A stretch of 64,000 nt of DNA. Origin: Romanomermis culicivorax. Taxonomy: Eukaryota > Nematoda > Enoplea > Mermithida > Mermithidae. Made by a program: the position numbers and the translations under genes. The stretch covers positions 930,001-994,000 of the forward strand of contig CAWUHX010000083.1 in assembly GCA_963922205.1 (NCBI GenBank), written 5' to 3'. Below, one piece after another: positions 29,763 to 53,787 of this stretch. The notes below the pieces were generated by a model that saw only the letters and a list, made by a program, of their open reading frames with translations, was not told the origin of the DNA and searched no databases. Each line of letters starts with the position of its first letter. The first letter of the stretch is position 1.

Positions 29763-30785
29763 TCTTAACTATTTTCTATCAGGTGCGGCCGTTAGCATAT
29801 CTACTTCGGCTTACTAATTAATGCTCAACAGTTTCCATCAATCAAGTTAGCTCGTCTCATTTTCTAATCGTTAACAGTCTATTATGTCGCCCAAATTGAG
29901 ATTTTTCATCAATTCTCTCAATTTTTTCTCTCGATGCTTGGAATTTTCTAAACGTTTGCAGCCTGAACTTTAACCTTTAGTGAGGATGAAAATTGAAGAC
30001 ATCATTCTAGACTGCGATTTTAGAACTTCTGTTTATGAAAATCTGTTGGAGAGATTCATTTTCCAGCGTTTTTGAATATAAAAACCCGAAAATTTTTCCG
30101 GCGCTTCGCGCTGAAATTGGAAACAAATTACACTTCATCAGTTTTATTCTAATTTATTTCTCAACGTTGTGAAGGTTCATTTTCCTGCGTTTTAGAAAGT
30201 GAAAACCCAAAAATTTTTCCGGCGCTGTGCGCCGGACCATGAGCTAAATAAAATTAAGTAGATGATTCTAATCGGAAACACAGAAATGTCAATAGAGCGG
30301 ATAAATTTCTGAGAACTCTATCGTTAACATTCTTCACCCGCTCCTGTAGAACACTAATATATTCTTCATGAGCTCATTTTGACCAACATAACCAGAATTT
30401 TTTCAATTTTTTTCCTCATTTGTGCAGGTTTCTGACTCGAAATACAACAAAATGCTTGGGTATGCTCTTAAAATGCATAAAAAGCATCCGTATCCACATT
30501 ATAAACGTTTTTAAAAATGAGGAAAAAAATTTTGGGTCCGGTTCTCATGTGGAAAAAATCTCCGAGGAAAAAAAACGGTGCCCCCCACCCCCAAAATTTT
30601 GAATTTACCCCCCCCCCCCAACTGGTCGGACCTCTTACATGTATGTTGTGATGCATAAGTACAATGATATTGCTGAAAATTTTGAATGTAAAAAAATGTA
30701 GGGAGGAATTCCCCCCTTCTTCCCCCCCCCCTCTAAATACGGGCCTGTTTGTGCCAATGGGCAGTGGCACGTCCGTGCACAAAAG

Positions 30786-33156
30786 CACTGTTTTTTCCAC
30801 ATTTGCACTATAATGTGGAAAAAATATCTGGAATGTGGAAAAAATTTTTGAGGTCTTTCCACAAATGTGGAAGAAAAATTTGGGGTTTTCATATTGAAAA
30901 GATGCATTTTGCTGCATTTTAGGAGGTCCAAATCTCAAAATTTTCCGGCGCGAACTTTAATAATCATTATTATTTCTAAAGTAGCTCAGGCGCGCCTTTT
31001 ATCATGTCTACCTTCATTTATCACTCAATTTATAATAGTTTTCATCATCTTAAACGTAGTATATCTCATGTTTGAATTGGAAATCTTCAATGTTTTATCA
31101 TAATATTTAATGAAGATTCGTATTTTTTCCTTTTGAGAAAGATCAATACATCAAGCCTCTATGCTTTACAGGGTTGGCAAGGCTTTGGTTTTCTGTTTTT
31201 TTTTGGTTTTTTAAAAAAACCAAAAAATTGGAAAACCTCTGGTTTTTTGGTTTTTTTTCTAAAATCACTGGAAAAATGCTTTTTCACAATACTCGATCTT
31301 CCAGACATGTATTGGTGTCTATCTAAATCAACAAAACGATTAATTTAGTTGAACTGACTTCAATAAAAAGCAGAAAAAAGTCGTATTTTTATGATATATT
31401 TTGTACACGAAAGATGTATATAAATCAGTCGATATTTTATGTATATCCATCATGCAAGCACACATTTAGTACATCAGTCCAGTTTGCTATTATTCATACC
31501 ATATGGGATGACATCCATTGATCCATATCATCATCAAAATTTTATAAAGTACGATTGAGTTTAATATTTCGAATTTATTGTTACAGTAAGATTTTCAATT
31601 TCATTAGCTCGAAATTTCAAAATATAAAAGAGACAACAATAATAAAATTTTATTGATATCTGTTGGGCTTGATTGAACCCCATATGTTTAATATTCTCAA
31701 TTCAATTACTGCATACTATATGTTAACAAAGAGTCGCTATTAAGTAGAAAAAAATTGTACACAAAATATGTATAACTCAATCGATAGGCTACGTATCCAT
31801 TATGCAAGCGAGACTAATATATACAATAAGAGCCAGTTGCTGTAGTTATGGCTCGCAGACACAGCAATCATTTGGAAACATCTGAAATGTCTATGTGTGA
31901 CTTTCAACTGCAGTTTGTGTGTAATAATCTATCAATTTGAAACACTTCTATCAAAAACGGTATACTTAGAAGTTGTGTCATTTCAGCTTTCCTTTGCATA
32001 TTTATATATATGATGCATTGATACAATTTTTTGGTTGATTTCTTATGAGTTTTGATTACGTTATGTACATGGCGTTATTGTATATTTCCCTTTATATGTC
32101 TTTTTTCCTCTTTCTTCTTGAATTTCCCCTTTACATATCGCATGCTCTGTTCAATTTTTAATTCTCTTATGTTCTCCCCTCATCGTTTCTTTCTTGTGTG
32201 CCCGCTATTACTGTATTTTTATTGCTATAATAGCGATTTGCTATAGCATAAAGTAATGACATAAGATTAATACTTCTAGCTGCCATTTCAAGGCTCCCTA
32301 ACTAGTCTAAGATGATAGGGGGAGCTTCCAGCATTTTTTTACATAGTTATTTTGATGTTCCAAACATTCTAAAAAATTAAACCAGAAAAAAAACACTAAA
32401 AACCATAGAAAAACCAAAAAAACCATTTAAAAACTATAAAAAACCACTAAAAACCAAAAAACCAAAAACTCGAAATTTCAAAAGTTTGGTTTTTGCCAAC
32501 CCTAATGCTTTATGATGCGATTATTTCTTTGCTAACGTAAAATCAATTCAAAAGCTTCATGGAAATATCTTTCGGAAATTTATACTCTTCTTACTCATAT
32601 ATTTTCGACCAAGTTCATGAGAGTTTAGTGTTTACAAATAAATTACAGATTGTAAAATTTTTTAAGTAAAATTCTAGAAATTACGACTCTTGAACACAAA
32701 ATCGGAATCTAATTCTTGAAATAGATGTTCGGAAAATTGATTTTCCAGCATCCCAGAATGTCAATATACCCAAAAAATTTTCCGGAGCTTCGCGCCGGAA
32801 AGATTACCATCTTTTTTGGGCTTTCACTTGTCATCATAAAAGACTTGGCCATTGATTTCTTGTGTAATTCAAGTCAATAATGCTCTTGGATAGTTTGCTA
32901 GAAAATTTGTTCAACAATGCTTGTAGATTAGGCTTTTAAATCGAACATTTCAATTGTTTCTTCAATTTTAATGAATTAACTTCTCTAAAAACACCGGAAG
33001 GCTTGAAAAAGCTCAAACAGTGCGATGAAGCGTCAGTGAGCATTTTTAAGCCAAAAAACGAAAATTTTAAGACGAAAAAATTTTTTTCCACATGTGGAAA
33101 AAAAATTTGACCCCTTTCCACATTTGTGGAAGGAAGCTCGTGGAAAAAAAACAGTG
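30786..33156. mobile_element. hAT-like element with CCAC words, 2371 bp, perfect 8-bp duplication
   Basis: Left end CACTGTTTTTTCCACATTTG; right end CGTGGAAAAAAAACAGTG. CACAAAAG is present on both sides. CCACATTTGTGG-type words fill both subterminal zones. The core (from about 30900 and resuming after 32505) is homologous to 12378-13422. A second hAT element (31169-32504) is inserted in it, and the host site is itself a GTGCC-word module. Confidence 0.88.
31169..32504. mobile_element. hAT element, 1336 bp, perfect 8-bp duplication ATGCTTTA
   Basis: Begins CAGGGTTGGCAAGGCTTTGG and ends GGTTTTTGCCAACCCTA; GGTTTTT and AAAAACC repeats fill the subterminal zones. ATGCTTTA flanks both sides. The related core at 12378-13422 (near 12780) lacks it and serves as a paralogous empty site. 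No transposase coding is recognised inside. Confidence 0.92.
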
Positions 33157-33988
33157 CACAAAAGAATGCTAATCAGCGTTTTTTTTGTGCACGGACATTT
33201 GTGCCAATTGGCACAAAGGGCCAAAAAAAATTGTGCCAATGGCAGAAAAAATTTTTTCACTCAAAAAACGTACTGAAAACCATAAAACTGTTTTGTGCCA
33301 AGAGTTTTAACAATATGCCATGTTTTCGATCTAAATTGAGTCATTTTTTAAAGCTCAATTCGCACGTGCTTTTGTCATGTCCATGAGCTTTTCTGTCTTA
33401 TTCCTATTTACTCTTGTATTTCTGTGCATTTAATAAATTTATTTTCTTTCTTTCAAGTTTGATAAAAACTAACTAAAGATACTTTCACCGCATTCATTTG
33501 CATAAAAATCGTGCCTGCTCTATTTTCTCTAACCACGTCAACGAGATAAGAAAAACTGATCTAACAAACGGTTTCTATGATCTGAAGAGAAATTGAATGC
33601 TGCGAAAATTCAGATATTTTTATAGACTTTTTGTCACGAAGTTTTCCTTTACATTTCGGCCTCCTTCCTACCAACTATATTAAAGATTAAATTAGGATGT
33701 CTTGTATGTCTATGTTTTCTCCTGATAAAAGTAGAAAGTAGCTTCGCGGAGATTTTTGGTTGGTGGTTTTTTAAAAATTTCGGCCAAAAATTTCAATTTT
33801 TTTGTTTGAATCAATCACCAAAAATATGAGTTTCGGTTCTCAATCCAACTGAATTAACAGAGGAAGAAAAGTTAACAATTTCTATTGTAATGTCATTGAC
33901 AATCTCAAAGTCTGTTGCGATAATACAAATGAATTATTCGAATAGAATCCGCTCGCGTTCGAGACAAAGGAAAGTAGCCAATATTAAA
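33157..33988. repeat. GTGCC-word module and unassigned DNA
   Basis: 33170-33260 has the CAGCGTTTTTTTTGTGCACG frame with TTTGTGCCAATTGGCACAAA. The rest to 33988 has no recognised feature. Confidence 0.5.
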
Positions 33989-34244
33989 CATACCTGTAAG
34001 ACCCCCGACCAGTTGGGGGGGGGGGGGGTAAATCCGAAATTTGGGGGGGGGGGGGGGTAGGAAAAAGTCGAAATTTTTCCCAAAAAAGGCCAAAAAACAT
34101 ACACTTTTTTGCGAATTTTTCTAATTTTTTCCAAACTGGGGGGAGGGTTGGGGGGGGTAAATGATTTTGGGTGCAGGGTTAGCCAAGTTGGGGGGGGTCC
34201 CCCCCCCCCCACCCAACCCCTCCCCCCCCCCAAGTACAGGTATG
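33989..34244. mobile_element. G-run MITE, copy 1, perfect 8-bp duplication
   Basis: Begins CATACCTGTAAGACCCCCGA and ends AAGTACAGGTATG, flanked by ATATTAAA on both sides. Long G runs (about 10-14) at three places and C runs near the right end could fold back on each other. Confidence 0.88.
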
Positions 34245-34426
34245 ATATTAAACCCATTGACTCGGCGCCAAGCGCCGAGAAAATTTTGCGTTTTCAGCGC
34301 TTAAAATGACTAAAAATCATCGAAATTTAGGCCTCGACCAGCAGAGAAATTTGTGCCAATTGGCACAAACGCTCAAAATTTTCTGTGCCATTCCAAATTT
34401 TTTTGTGCCAAAAACCATGTTTTGGC

Positions 34427-34657
34427 CATACCTGTAAGACCTCCGACCAGTTTGGGGGGGGGGGGTAAATCCGAAATTTTGGGGGGGGTAGGAAAAAGTC
34501 GAAATTTTTCCCAAAAAAGGCCAAAAAACATACACTTTTTTGAAAATTTTTTCAATTTTTTCCAAACTGGGGGGGGGGTTGGGGGGAATGATTTTGGGTA
34601 CAAGGTTGGCCAAGTTGGGGGTACCCCCCCCAACCACCCCCCCCAAGTACAGGTATG
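34427..34657. mobile_element. G-run MITE, copy 2
   Basis: Ends CATACCTGTAAGACCTCCGA and AAGTACAGGTATG. Flanks GTTTTGGC and GTTTCGGC agree at seven of eight bases. Internal AAAAAAGGCCAAAAAACATA is shared with copies 1 and 3. Confidence 0.85.
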
Positions 34658-34665
34658 GTTTCGGC

Positions 34666-34870
34666 CATACCTGTCAGACCTCCGACCAGTTGGGGGGGGG
34701 GGGTAAATCCGAAATTTTGGGGGGGGGGGGTAGGAAAAAGTCGAAATTTTTCCCAAAAAAGGCCAAAAAACATACACTTTTTGGCAAATTTTTTTAATTT
34801 TTTCCCAACTGGGGGGGGGGGTTGGGGGGGGAAAATCATTTTGGGTACTGGGTTGGCCAAGTTGGGGGAC
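34666..34870. mobile_element. G-run MITE, copy 3 (3'-truncated)
   Basis: Starts CATACCTGTCAGACCTCCGA directly after the 8-bp flank of copy 2 and follows the same order to GGTTGGCCAAGTTGGGGG, where it stops without the terminal TACAGGTATG. Confidence 0.82.
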
Positions 34871-35115
34871 GTGACGCTGATCATCACGAATTTTCAATTT
34901 TTTCAGATACAGTAATTCACACCGGCATGAAGTCAGTGATATAAAATGTATAACTTGTTTCTCAATACATGAATGATAATTATATACTATTCGAACCCAA
35001 AATTCATCTTGTTGCTTATTAAAGGCTGTTCTACATCATGTTTGTATGGATTCTAAATGTCGCAACCCACATAATAATATCTTAGTAACCAACAGTTACA
35101 TCAATAAAGTTATTA

Positions 35116-35121
35116 TTTATT
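35116..35121 (-). terminator. SLC12A8 polyadenylation signal AATAAA
   Basis: On the minus strand an AATAAA hexamer lies 50 bases after the SLC12A8 stop codon. The context is AT-rich, so chance occurrence is possible. Confidence 0.45.
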
Positions 35122-35170
35122 ATAGGTAATATGTGTAATCAGCATTCACAAAAATGATATCCACAAGTAT

Positions 35171-47583
<12,413 letters not shown>

Positions 47584-50500
47584 TTAGGTCGCTGGTAAGC
47601 TTAGATAGTCATATTCTGAAGCAAATTGAACAATCAGGTATGATGAATAAGTCAAATTTAGATAACATCTACTCTTAAACGATGCAGATACACAACCATC
47701 CAAAACTAGTCCCTGAAATTATAATCATCCATGATCCATGTTCAAAAAAATCAGGCTAGTATGGCTCATCATGATTGCCAATTAGACGCTAAAAACAAAT
47801 GTCAGTAACAAATAAAATTTTTCGGACGATTAACCAGAATGGAAGGAAAACTTCATACCTGTAGATCGAGATTGAATAAACACATTTCGAACTATAGAAA
47901 TTCCCCTCCTTTTCACGGTTGGGCTTTGATAAGTCAGATTGATCTACATTATACCACTGGCCTAATATGAAAATGAACAATAATGAAATGTGAATTTATT
48001 AGAGCTGATCAGTTTTTCTAACAAATAGTTTGTTGTGAACTCCTAACAAATTTGGCACGGTTCAAAAAATCAGTATTGTAGCATAGCAATTCCACGCAAA
48101 AATTGTCAATTCTCCATGTTACTAATAATCAGGCCATGCTGTATGAGTAAGATCCTCATGACGAGCAATCAGTGTTCGGTTACATGAACATGTGTGATTG
48201 TCCGATAGCTCAGCGACTGTGTTCAGCACTTAAATTGGCGCAGTAGTTCTGTACCTGATTGAAAATTTTAGTTGCAGCAAGTTTTCACTGAAGTTCATAA
48301 GTGCAATAGTACCTTCAATGGCTTTTCTCAGGAAACAATTTAAAAAAATCGTGGTGTTCATTCATCTTCTTTATATAGATTTGTAATAAAACTAAATGTG
48401 CACTTATTACTATGACAATTAAATTTCGATTTGATTAGTGGATAATCCTGCTGTATATCGTATTTATTATAACAAACCGGTCCTCAAGAGACCTCTTATA
48501 CAACCCGCACCAAAGAGCTGAAAATTCTAGTGAAACTCGCCTCATATAGTCTATTCATTTTCAAATGAACCTCGGAAAGCAAAATGACTCGTAGAAATCG
48601 GTGAGCAGACAATAAACCTGCATCGCTGGCCGAATCTTTTCATCTCAATTTGTTCGTCTGACTACCACAGTAAATTCCAGGAAAATGTACGGAAACGCCA
48701 GACATGCACGGCAAGATTCCAGGGGGTGTCCTCGGACTTTCCGTCAAGGAGATGGGTGGAGGTGGGTGAACAAAAAAAACCAAAAAAAGCTCCACAAGCA
48801 TGTTTTCCATACAAAATATTCATAAAAATTATCAAAAAAACTGTCTTCGAAAAAGTTCAGGGGTTTTTGACGATTTTTTTTCTGGTCAGCGGGGTCTCCA
48901 TGTTCTCAGGTATGAGGGTCTATCCTGCTACCCCAGCTACGTGCATGTATGGTATACCCAGGTTGTTTACTATTTACATGAACGTTTTTCTGCGCAGAAA
49001 GTCGTACTTAGAACGATTTAACCCTTGGGTTGTATAATAATCCAAATAGACTAGAATTCCATCACTAGGGAAAAAAGTCCTTTTTCATGGAATTATGCAT
49101 AAAGAATCAACAGTCACCGCCTGGAAGAAGAATCAAATGAAAATAGCGATGATTATTGTTCAGATTTTGTTTCAATGGAAGTTTTCAGGAAAAGGCTGAA
49201 AGAATAAGTGGAACGACGATTGTTTATTAAAACAAATGCGGTATTTACATGTACTGTATATAAAACGACGAAACTCCTATTGAAAATGTTGTCTGGTTGA
49301 TCGGTAGTGAAGCAGACTAATCATCATAAGTTCAAAAGCCTCTGTGAAGTTCTGAAGAGCAAGAAGTGATCTCTTTTTATCTTGATCCTGAAGCAGTCAG
49401 CAATCGCATTTATTTGTATTGAAGAGAGAAGAAAATTTCCTATTTAACGCGAAACTTGTGATGTGAATCTTATTTACAGTATGTAACATAATGTTTGAAA
49501 TGCTCCTTTTTCACAGTTTTGATTCCAGAAATTAAGATAGTGAAGTCCAAACGATATTACATTCATGTATGCAAAATGTTTGTTGCTATCAGATGCAAAA
49601 ACAGGACGATTTATGAAATAATACATGCATATCAAACGTCATATTATATATTTTCTGTTGGTGTGATACCCATAGAGAAACAATTTATCGTTTCAGAAAG
49701 TCATCTTATAAAATCTTTTATTTTCATTGTTGCGGCTACAGTATCTATCGAATATAAGGAAAAAATCGCGAGTGCAAAAGAATTTATTACTACATAAGGA
49801 AAAGAGTACTCTTTGTCCAATGTACATAGTGCGATTTTTTAACTTTTCCTAGAAGATGTGGAGCATTAGAGAAGTTTCAAAAATTTAAAAGACGGTATTT
49901 TTTAAAATATAGTTTATTACTCTAACGTTAAAATCGTGGATAAATAGAGAGAACTCGATTAATGATCGACGATATTTTTTCATGTTTTTTAAAGTGTTTG
50001 TAAAATAAAAATGACAAATTAAGTACTTTCTCCAAAATTATTTATGAAAAAAACATTTATTATTGAATTTTTCACTAAAAATGGTGAGTGGCATGAGGTG
50101 TAGTCTGGCGGAAAATGACAAAAATATGAAATATACTACTCGTTTTCAAGTTTGATAATTTAGAAGCGTTTCAAGGACAAAATGTTGTATATTATTTGGT
50201 CTATGATAGTCTTATAAGGACAAGATGCTATCAATTTTTCGAATTGAAGGAAGCAAGTCTATGTTTTCCCAATAACCTCGGCACACAGAAAGATGTTCAA
50301 GTAAATAATAAACAACCTGTGTATACGGAAACCTTTTTTAACGAGTTGATTGTAGCAGTTATGCGAACAAATTGAGAACAAAAAGATTTCGGCCTACGAT
50401 GCAGGTTTGTTGACCGCTCAGCAATTTCTACGGATTATTTTTCTTTCCGAGGCTCATTTGAAAAAATGACTAGAATATAATATCCAAACGCTATGAAGTG

Positions 50501-53500
50501 TATCAAAATTCAATGAAGTACTGAACTACTGAGGCACAAACCATTGAAGCTGTCATATCACCTGGAATAATAGTCCAGGTTCAGCCTCCATAACTACGAG
50601 TAGTTCTGAATTTAAATTTTGGGCTAGCTCTATATAGTACATTTATTTTCAAGTAAGCCTCAGGGTGCAAAATGATCCGTAGAAATTCATGAGTACATAA
50701 AAAGCCGGCATAACGTAGGTTATTATTTGCATGAACATCATTTTGCACCCCGGGGTACATTTGAAAAAAACTGACTGAACGCCTCAATTTTTTACCCTTG
50801 TAATATAAACAAAGTATATTGTTATCACTGAAACAACCTCCAACTCTTCCACTCCTTGCATACCGACAGAATAAGCCTCAGAATGAATTAGCTTTTATTT
50901 CCCATGCTTTTCTAAACCATGCGTTCATAAGAAAAAAGATTCGGATCGATTTTTCTCCGTCGGCTTAGCATTCCTGCAAAAAGTGGAAAACTTCGATGCA
51001 TGGTTGAAGACGACATAGACCATGTGCAGGTCATGCTAAGGATACAAACGAGAACAGAAATTCGATACAAAATAGAGAAGGAAGAAAAAAAGTAAAATAA
51101 TTAGATGAAGATTGTTCGGGAAGCACACATGTGCACTGAATTTTTTTGTTAATTACTTACAATGCCCACGTACAAAAGGAGTTAGTGAAGTTGGGGAAGA
51201 GTTGGAAGGAGTATCGACTTTGCGTTGCGAACTTACCGGCTTTCCAAAATACTATTTCTGTAGATAATTAAAAGATGTAGAAATTTTATGACAACGACAG
51301 CGAATCTGCATTGAACAGTAACATCGAGAAGACAAAACAAAAACCAATGGCATCAAAAAAAAAATCGACAGCGAATCTGCATTGAACAGTAACATCGAGA
51401 AGACAAAACAAAAACCAATGGCATTCTCTTCCGATAATATCTTTAATCGAAATTTGAAACCACCTCACTTTTTCGTTGCCTGTAACGTAGACGAGCTGTC
51501 TGTCAACTTTGATGACTCGCTGTCAAAAATTACGCTGCATAAGCTTTGCTTCTTATAGTGTATTCCAATAAAATAAGATTGAACCGCTCTTCTGTCAGTA
51601 TAACAAAAAATTCAGCACGACATTCATTATTTAACTAGTGGTCTAAGAAGCGCTACTCATGGTATAGTGTCCGACATGCTAACATGTTGTGGTTTTTTTT
51701 GTAAACCTCAGCCTCAAGTATTCACAGCAAATCTATTAGAGTCTATTTATTTTGAAATGGCAAATGCAGCGAAGTGACAAAATTATATTCAATCTGAAAA
51801 ATGATGAGCTTATTACTGTAGTCAATAACAAAAACTTCCTCGTCCATCAGCGACGAACAAACAGACTGAAAACTTTCTCAAAAAATATGGTCAAGTGTAG
51901 TTAGAGGTATTGATGCAGTTTTATCCAAAACAAAAATTGATAAGCACGATGTTGTTTCTTTGATTTTGGCCTCCCCTTTGTCATTTAAAAAATGCATATT
52001 TTTGTCTACAGTATAGGGTTTTTTGTCCGAATATTTTCATTACCCGGATTGGTACGGGTAAAGAACGAAAAAGGTCCGTCTAGGCTGATTGTTCTGTCAT
52101 TCGAGATGCTTGTGTGGTCACTATGTTATGTAAATAAAAATTTTTCACTCATTAGAATGTGGTTATTTTGATGATTTCATTACTTATCTTTACTGATTAG
52201 TGACTTATCTTTACGTAGACTCTCTGTAGTATTACGTTTTTTAACCATTCTTGCGGTTCCATAAAAGTAATAAACAAAATATTTTTCACCTCGCAGAACG
52301 CCTATCGTATTCCGTTTTCCTTTATTCTTTTGTTATCGGAAAACCCTTATGAAAATAATACCAACACTTTTTTCACATTTTTTTCTAGTAGCGGATGTGA
52401 CTATGGTAGCGGATGTGCAGTACGTAGCGGATCTGCTACCCAATCGATGAATGAGAGGGTCCACGACGGTCTGCCAGGACATCATCAGTTTTCGGATTCT
52501 GACCCATTTCATTAAACATCTTTCGCTTGTTTCAGATAGACTTGATGATTCTCTAGTTGAACAAGCGGAACGGTATGTGAGAAGAGTTTATAGCTCAGTG
52601 TGCGTGGGACACAGAAAGTAGAATGCTTATGAATTAATTTATTTGTTCTATTTTTGGAAAATAGTCGAATTTTGATCACATCATGAAAAACACTAAAATT
52701 TCAAGAAACTTTGCCAACTAGGGCTAGTTGGGCTTCTGCTCACAGGGAGAACTATAGCCGGTTTCTTGATACACTTGTAAATAATAACCATGGGAAGCTA
52801 TTACTATTTCGTATTTTTATGATTTTCTGCTAAACCATATGTCACATAGGACTGAAAATTTGTGGTATACTCAACTAACTTTAACAATTTTTCGAGTAAA
52901 AAAACTGCTCTGTGTGCAACAAATGTCGACGCCTGCGCTAATTTTTGTCATTTTCTTACAAGAGTTTTATGAAAAACAGACCACATCTTTCAATTTATAA
53001 TTAGCAGAACTACAGAGTAAAATTTTAGGGTTACGTTTTTTGGGGTTTATTGCAGTCGGCGTGTTGCTAACGCTGGTTCTTATTTCACACCATATCTACA
53101 GCCGGCAACTTCATTTGATTCGCATAATGGTCATTCAACAGAGCAAAAGCGTTGAATGTTTCATTTTTCCTCTTTTAAGGAAAAGCCCGAAATTTCCGAT
53201 TCTAATGTTCTACTACCGTAATCTGCTACATTAATTTTTAATTGTACCCCTCGACGTATACTTACTATGCATTGACCCATATTGTTGCGTGACCACCATC
53301 ATTACGTGAAAAATGGTGGTTTATTTTTCCCTCTACATGCTCTACAAAAAAGAATGGCGTCTGAAAATGGAATCAGGTAAACACAAGCATGAAACCACCA
53401 CGAGAAAAAAGCGTAGTTACCGACCGTTTCCTTTGATCTCTCTTTGAAACATTCTAGCTTTTCATCTATTTGCCTAATTATCTACGTTTAACGCGTACAA

Positions 53501-53710
53501 TGCTAATTAGCCTCCTTTTGAGCCGGCCGACGTCCATTGTTCTTATTTTTGGGGGACGACGGCTGGCGTCAAAGCGGTCTCTTTTTCTTGCGAGAAGCCG
53601 TTGACCACAGAGTGGTCACTTTCATTTTTGTCGTCCATCACTGAACGGTCATTCCCTTCGAAATTTGGATTTTTGAACGCAGCCGATTTTTAGTACATAT
53701 TCGTCGAAAA
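47584..53710. other. Divergent intergenic region SLC12A8 / HEY
   Basis: Should hold both promoters. Contents seen: MITE fragments at 48545-48690, 50340-50475 and 50640-50785; a repeat at 48703-48947; a 59-bp exact duplication at 51295-51424; and a degenerate inverted-repeat element at 52750-52990. 53500-53710, just before HEY, is more GC-rich and free of repeats. Confidence 0.5.
51295..51424. repeat. Exact tandem duplication, 59-bp unit, period 71
   Basis: CGACAGCGAATCTGCATTGA through ACAAAAACCAATGGCAT occurs twice without a mismatch, separated by an A-rich spacer of 12 bases. Complete identity suggests a recent duplication. Confidence 0.95.
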
Positions 53711-53787
53711 ATGGATGGTCATCGCCATACGGAAAAATTTTTGTGCGCCGAAGATTCCGATAGCGAAGACAATAATTGTCTGAACAG
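53711..53787 (+). CDS. HEY: HEY exon 1: start and acidic N-terminus
   Basis: Encodes [20 protein letters not shown] then NNCLN plus a split codon. The ATG context is AAAAATGG. The donor is AACAG|GTTTCT. N-terminal acidic EDSDSE stretches are common in HEY proteins. It is fixed by phase with exon 2. Confidence 0.78.

Noticed and set aside
34109-34915. Several overlapping frames rich in Pro or Gly on both strands
   Set aside because: They are produced by the G and C runs of the G-run MITE copies.
48703-48947. Repeat with CATGCACGGCAAG ... GTGCATG ends, possibly a hAT-like MITE
   Set aside because: The copy at 10690-10880 confirms it is a repeat, but flanking octamers (ACGCCAGA/TATGGTAT) do not match, so element boundaries are not supported.
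49495-49797. Plus-strand frame of 100 codons (LIPEIKIVKSKRYYIHVCKM)
   Set aside because: A similar peptide (KLIPRIKLVQIKRYRIHLSY) appears at 58060-58125 within repeat DNA, so it is a repeat-borne frame, not a gene.
51227-51250. Possible 21-base non-coding 5' exon of SLC12A8 (acceptor CTACAG, donor GCCG|GTAAGT on the minus strand)
   Set aside because: Splice signals alone without coding or transcript support are insufficient.
52576-52583. TGTGAGAA, a match to the Su(H)/CSL consensus upstream of HEY
   Set aside because: A single degenerate 8-mer 1.1 kb upstream is expected by chance at this length; no paired or clustered sites were seen.
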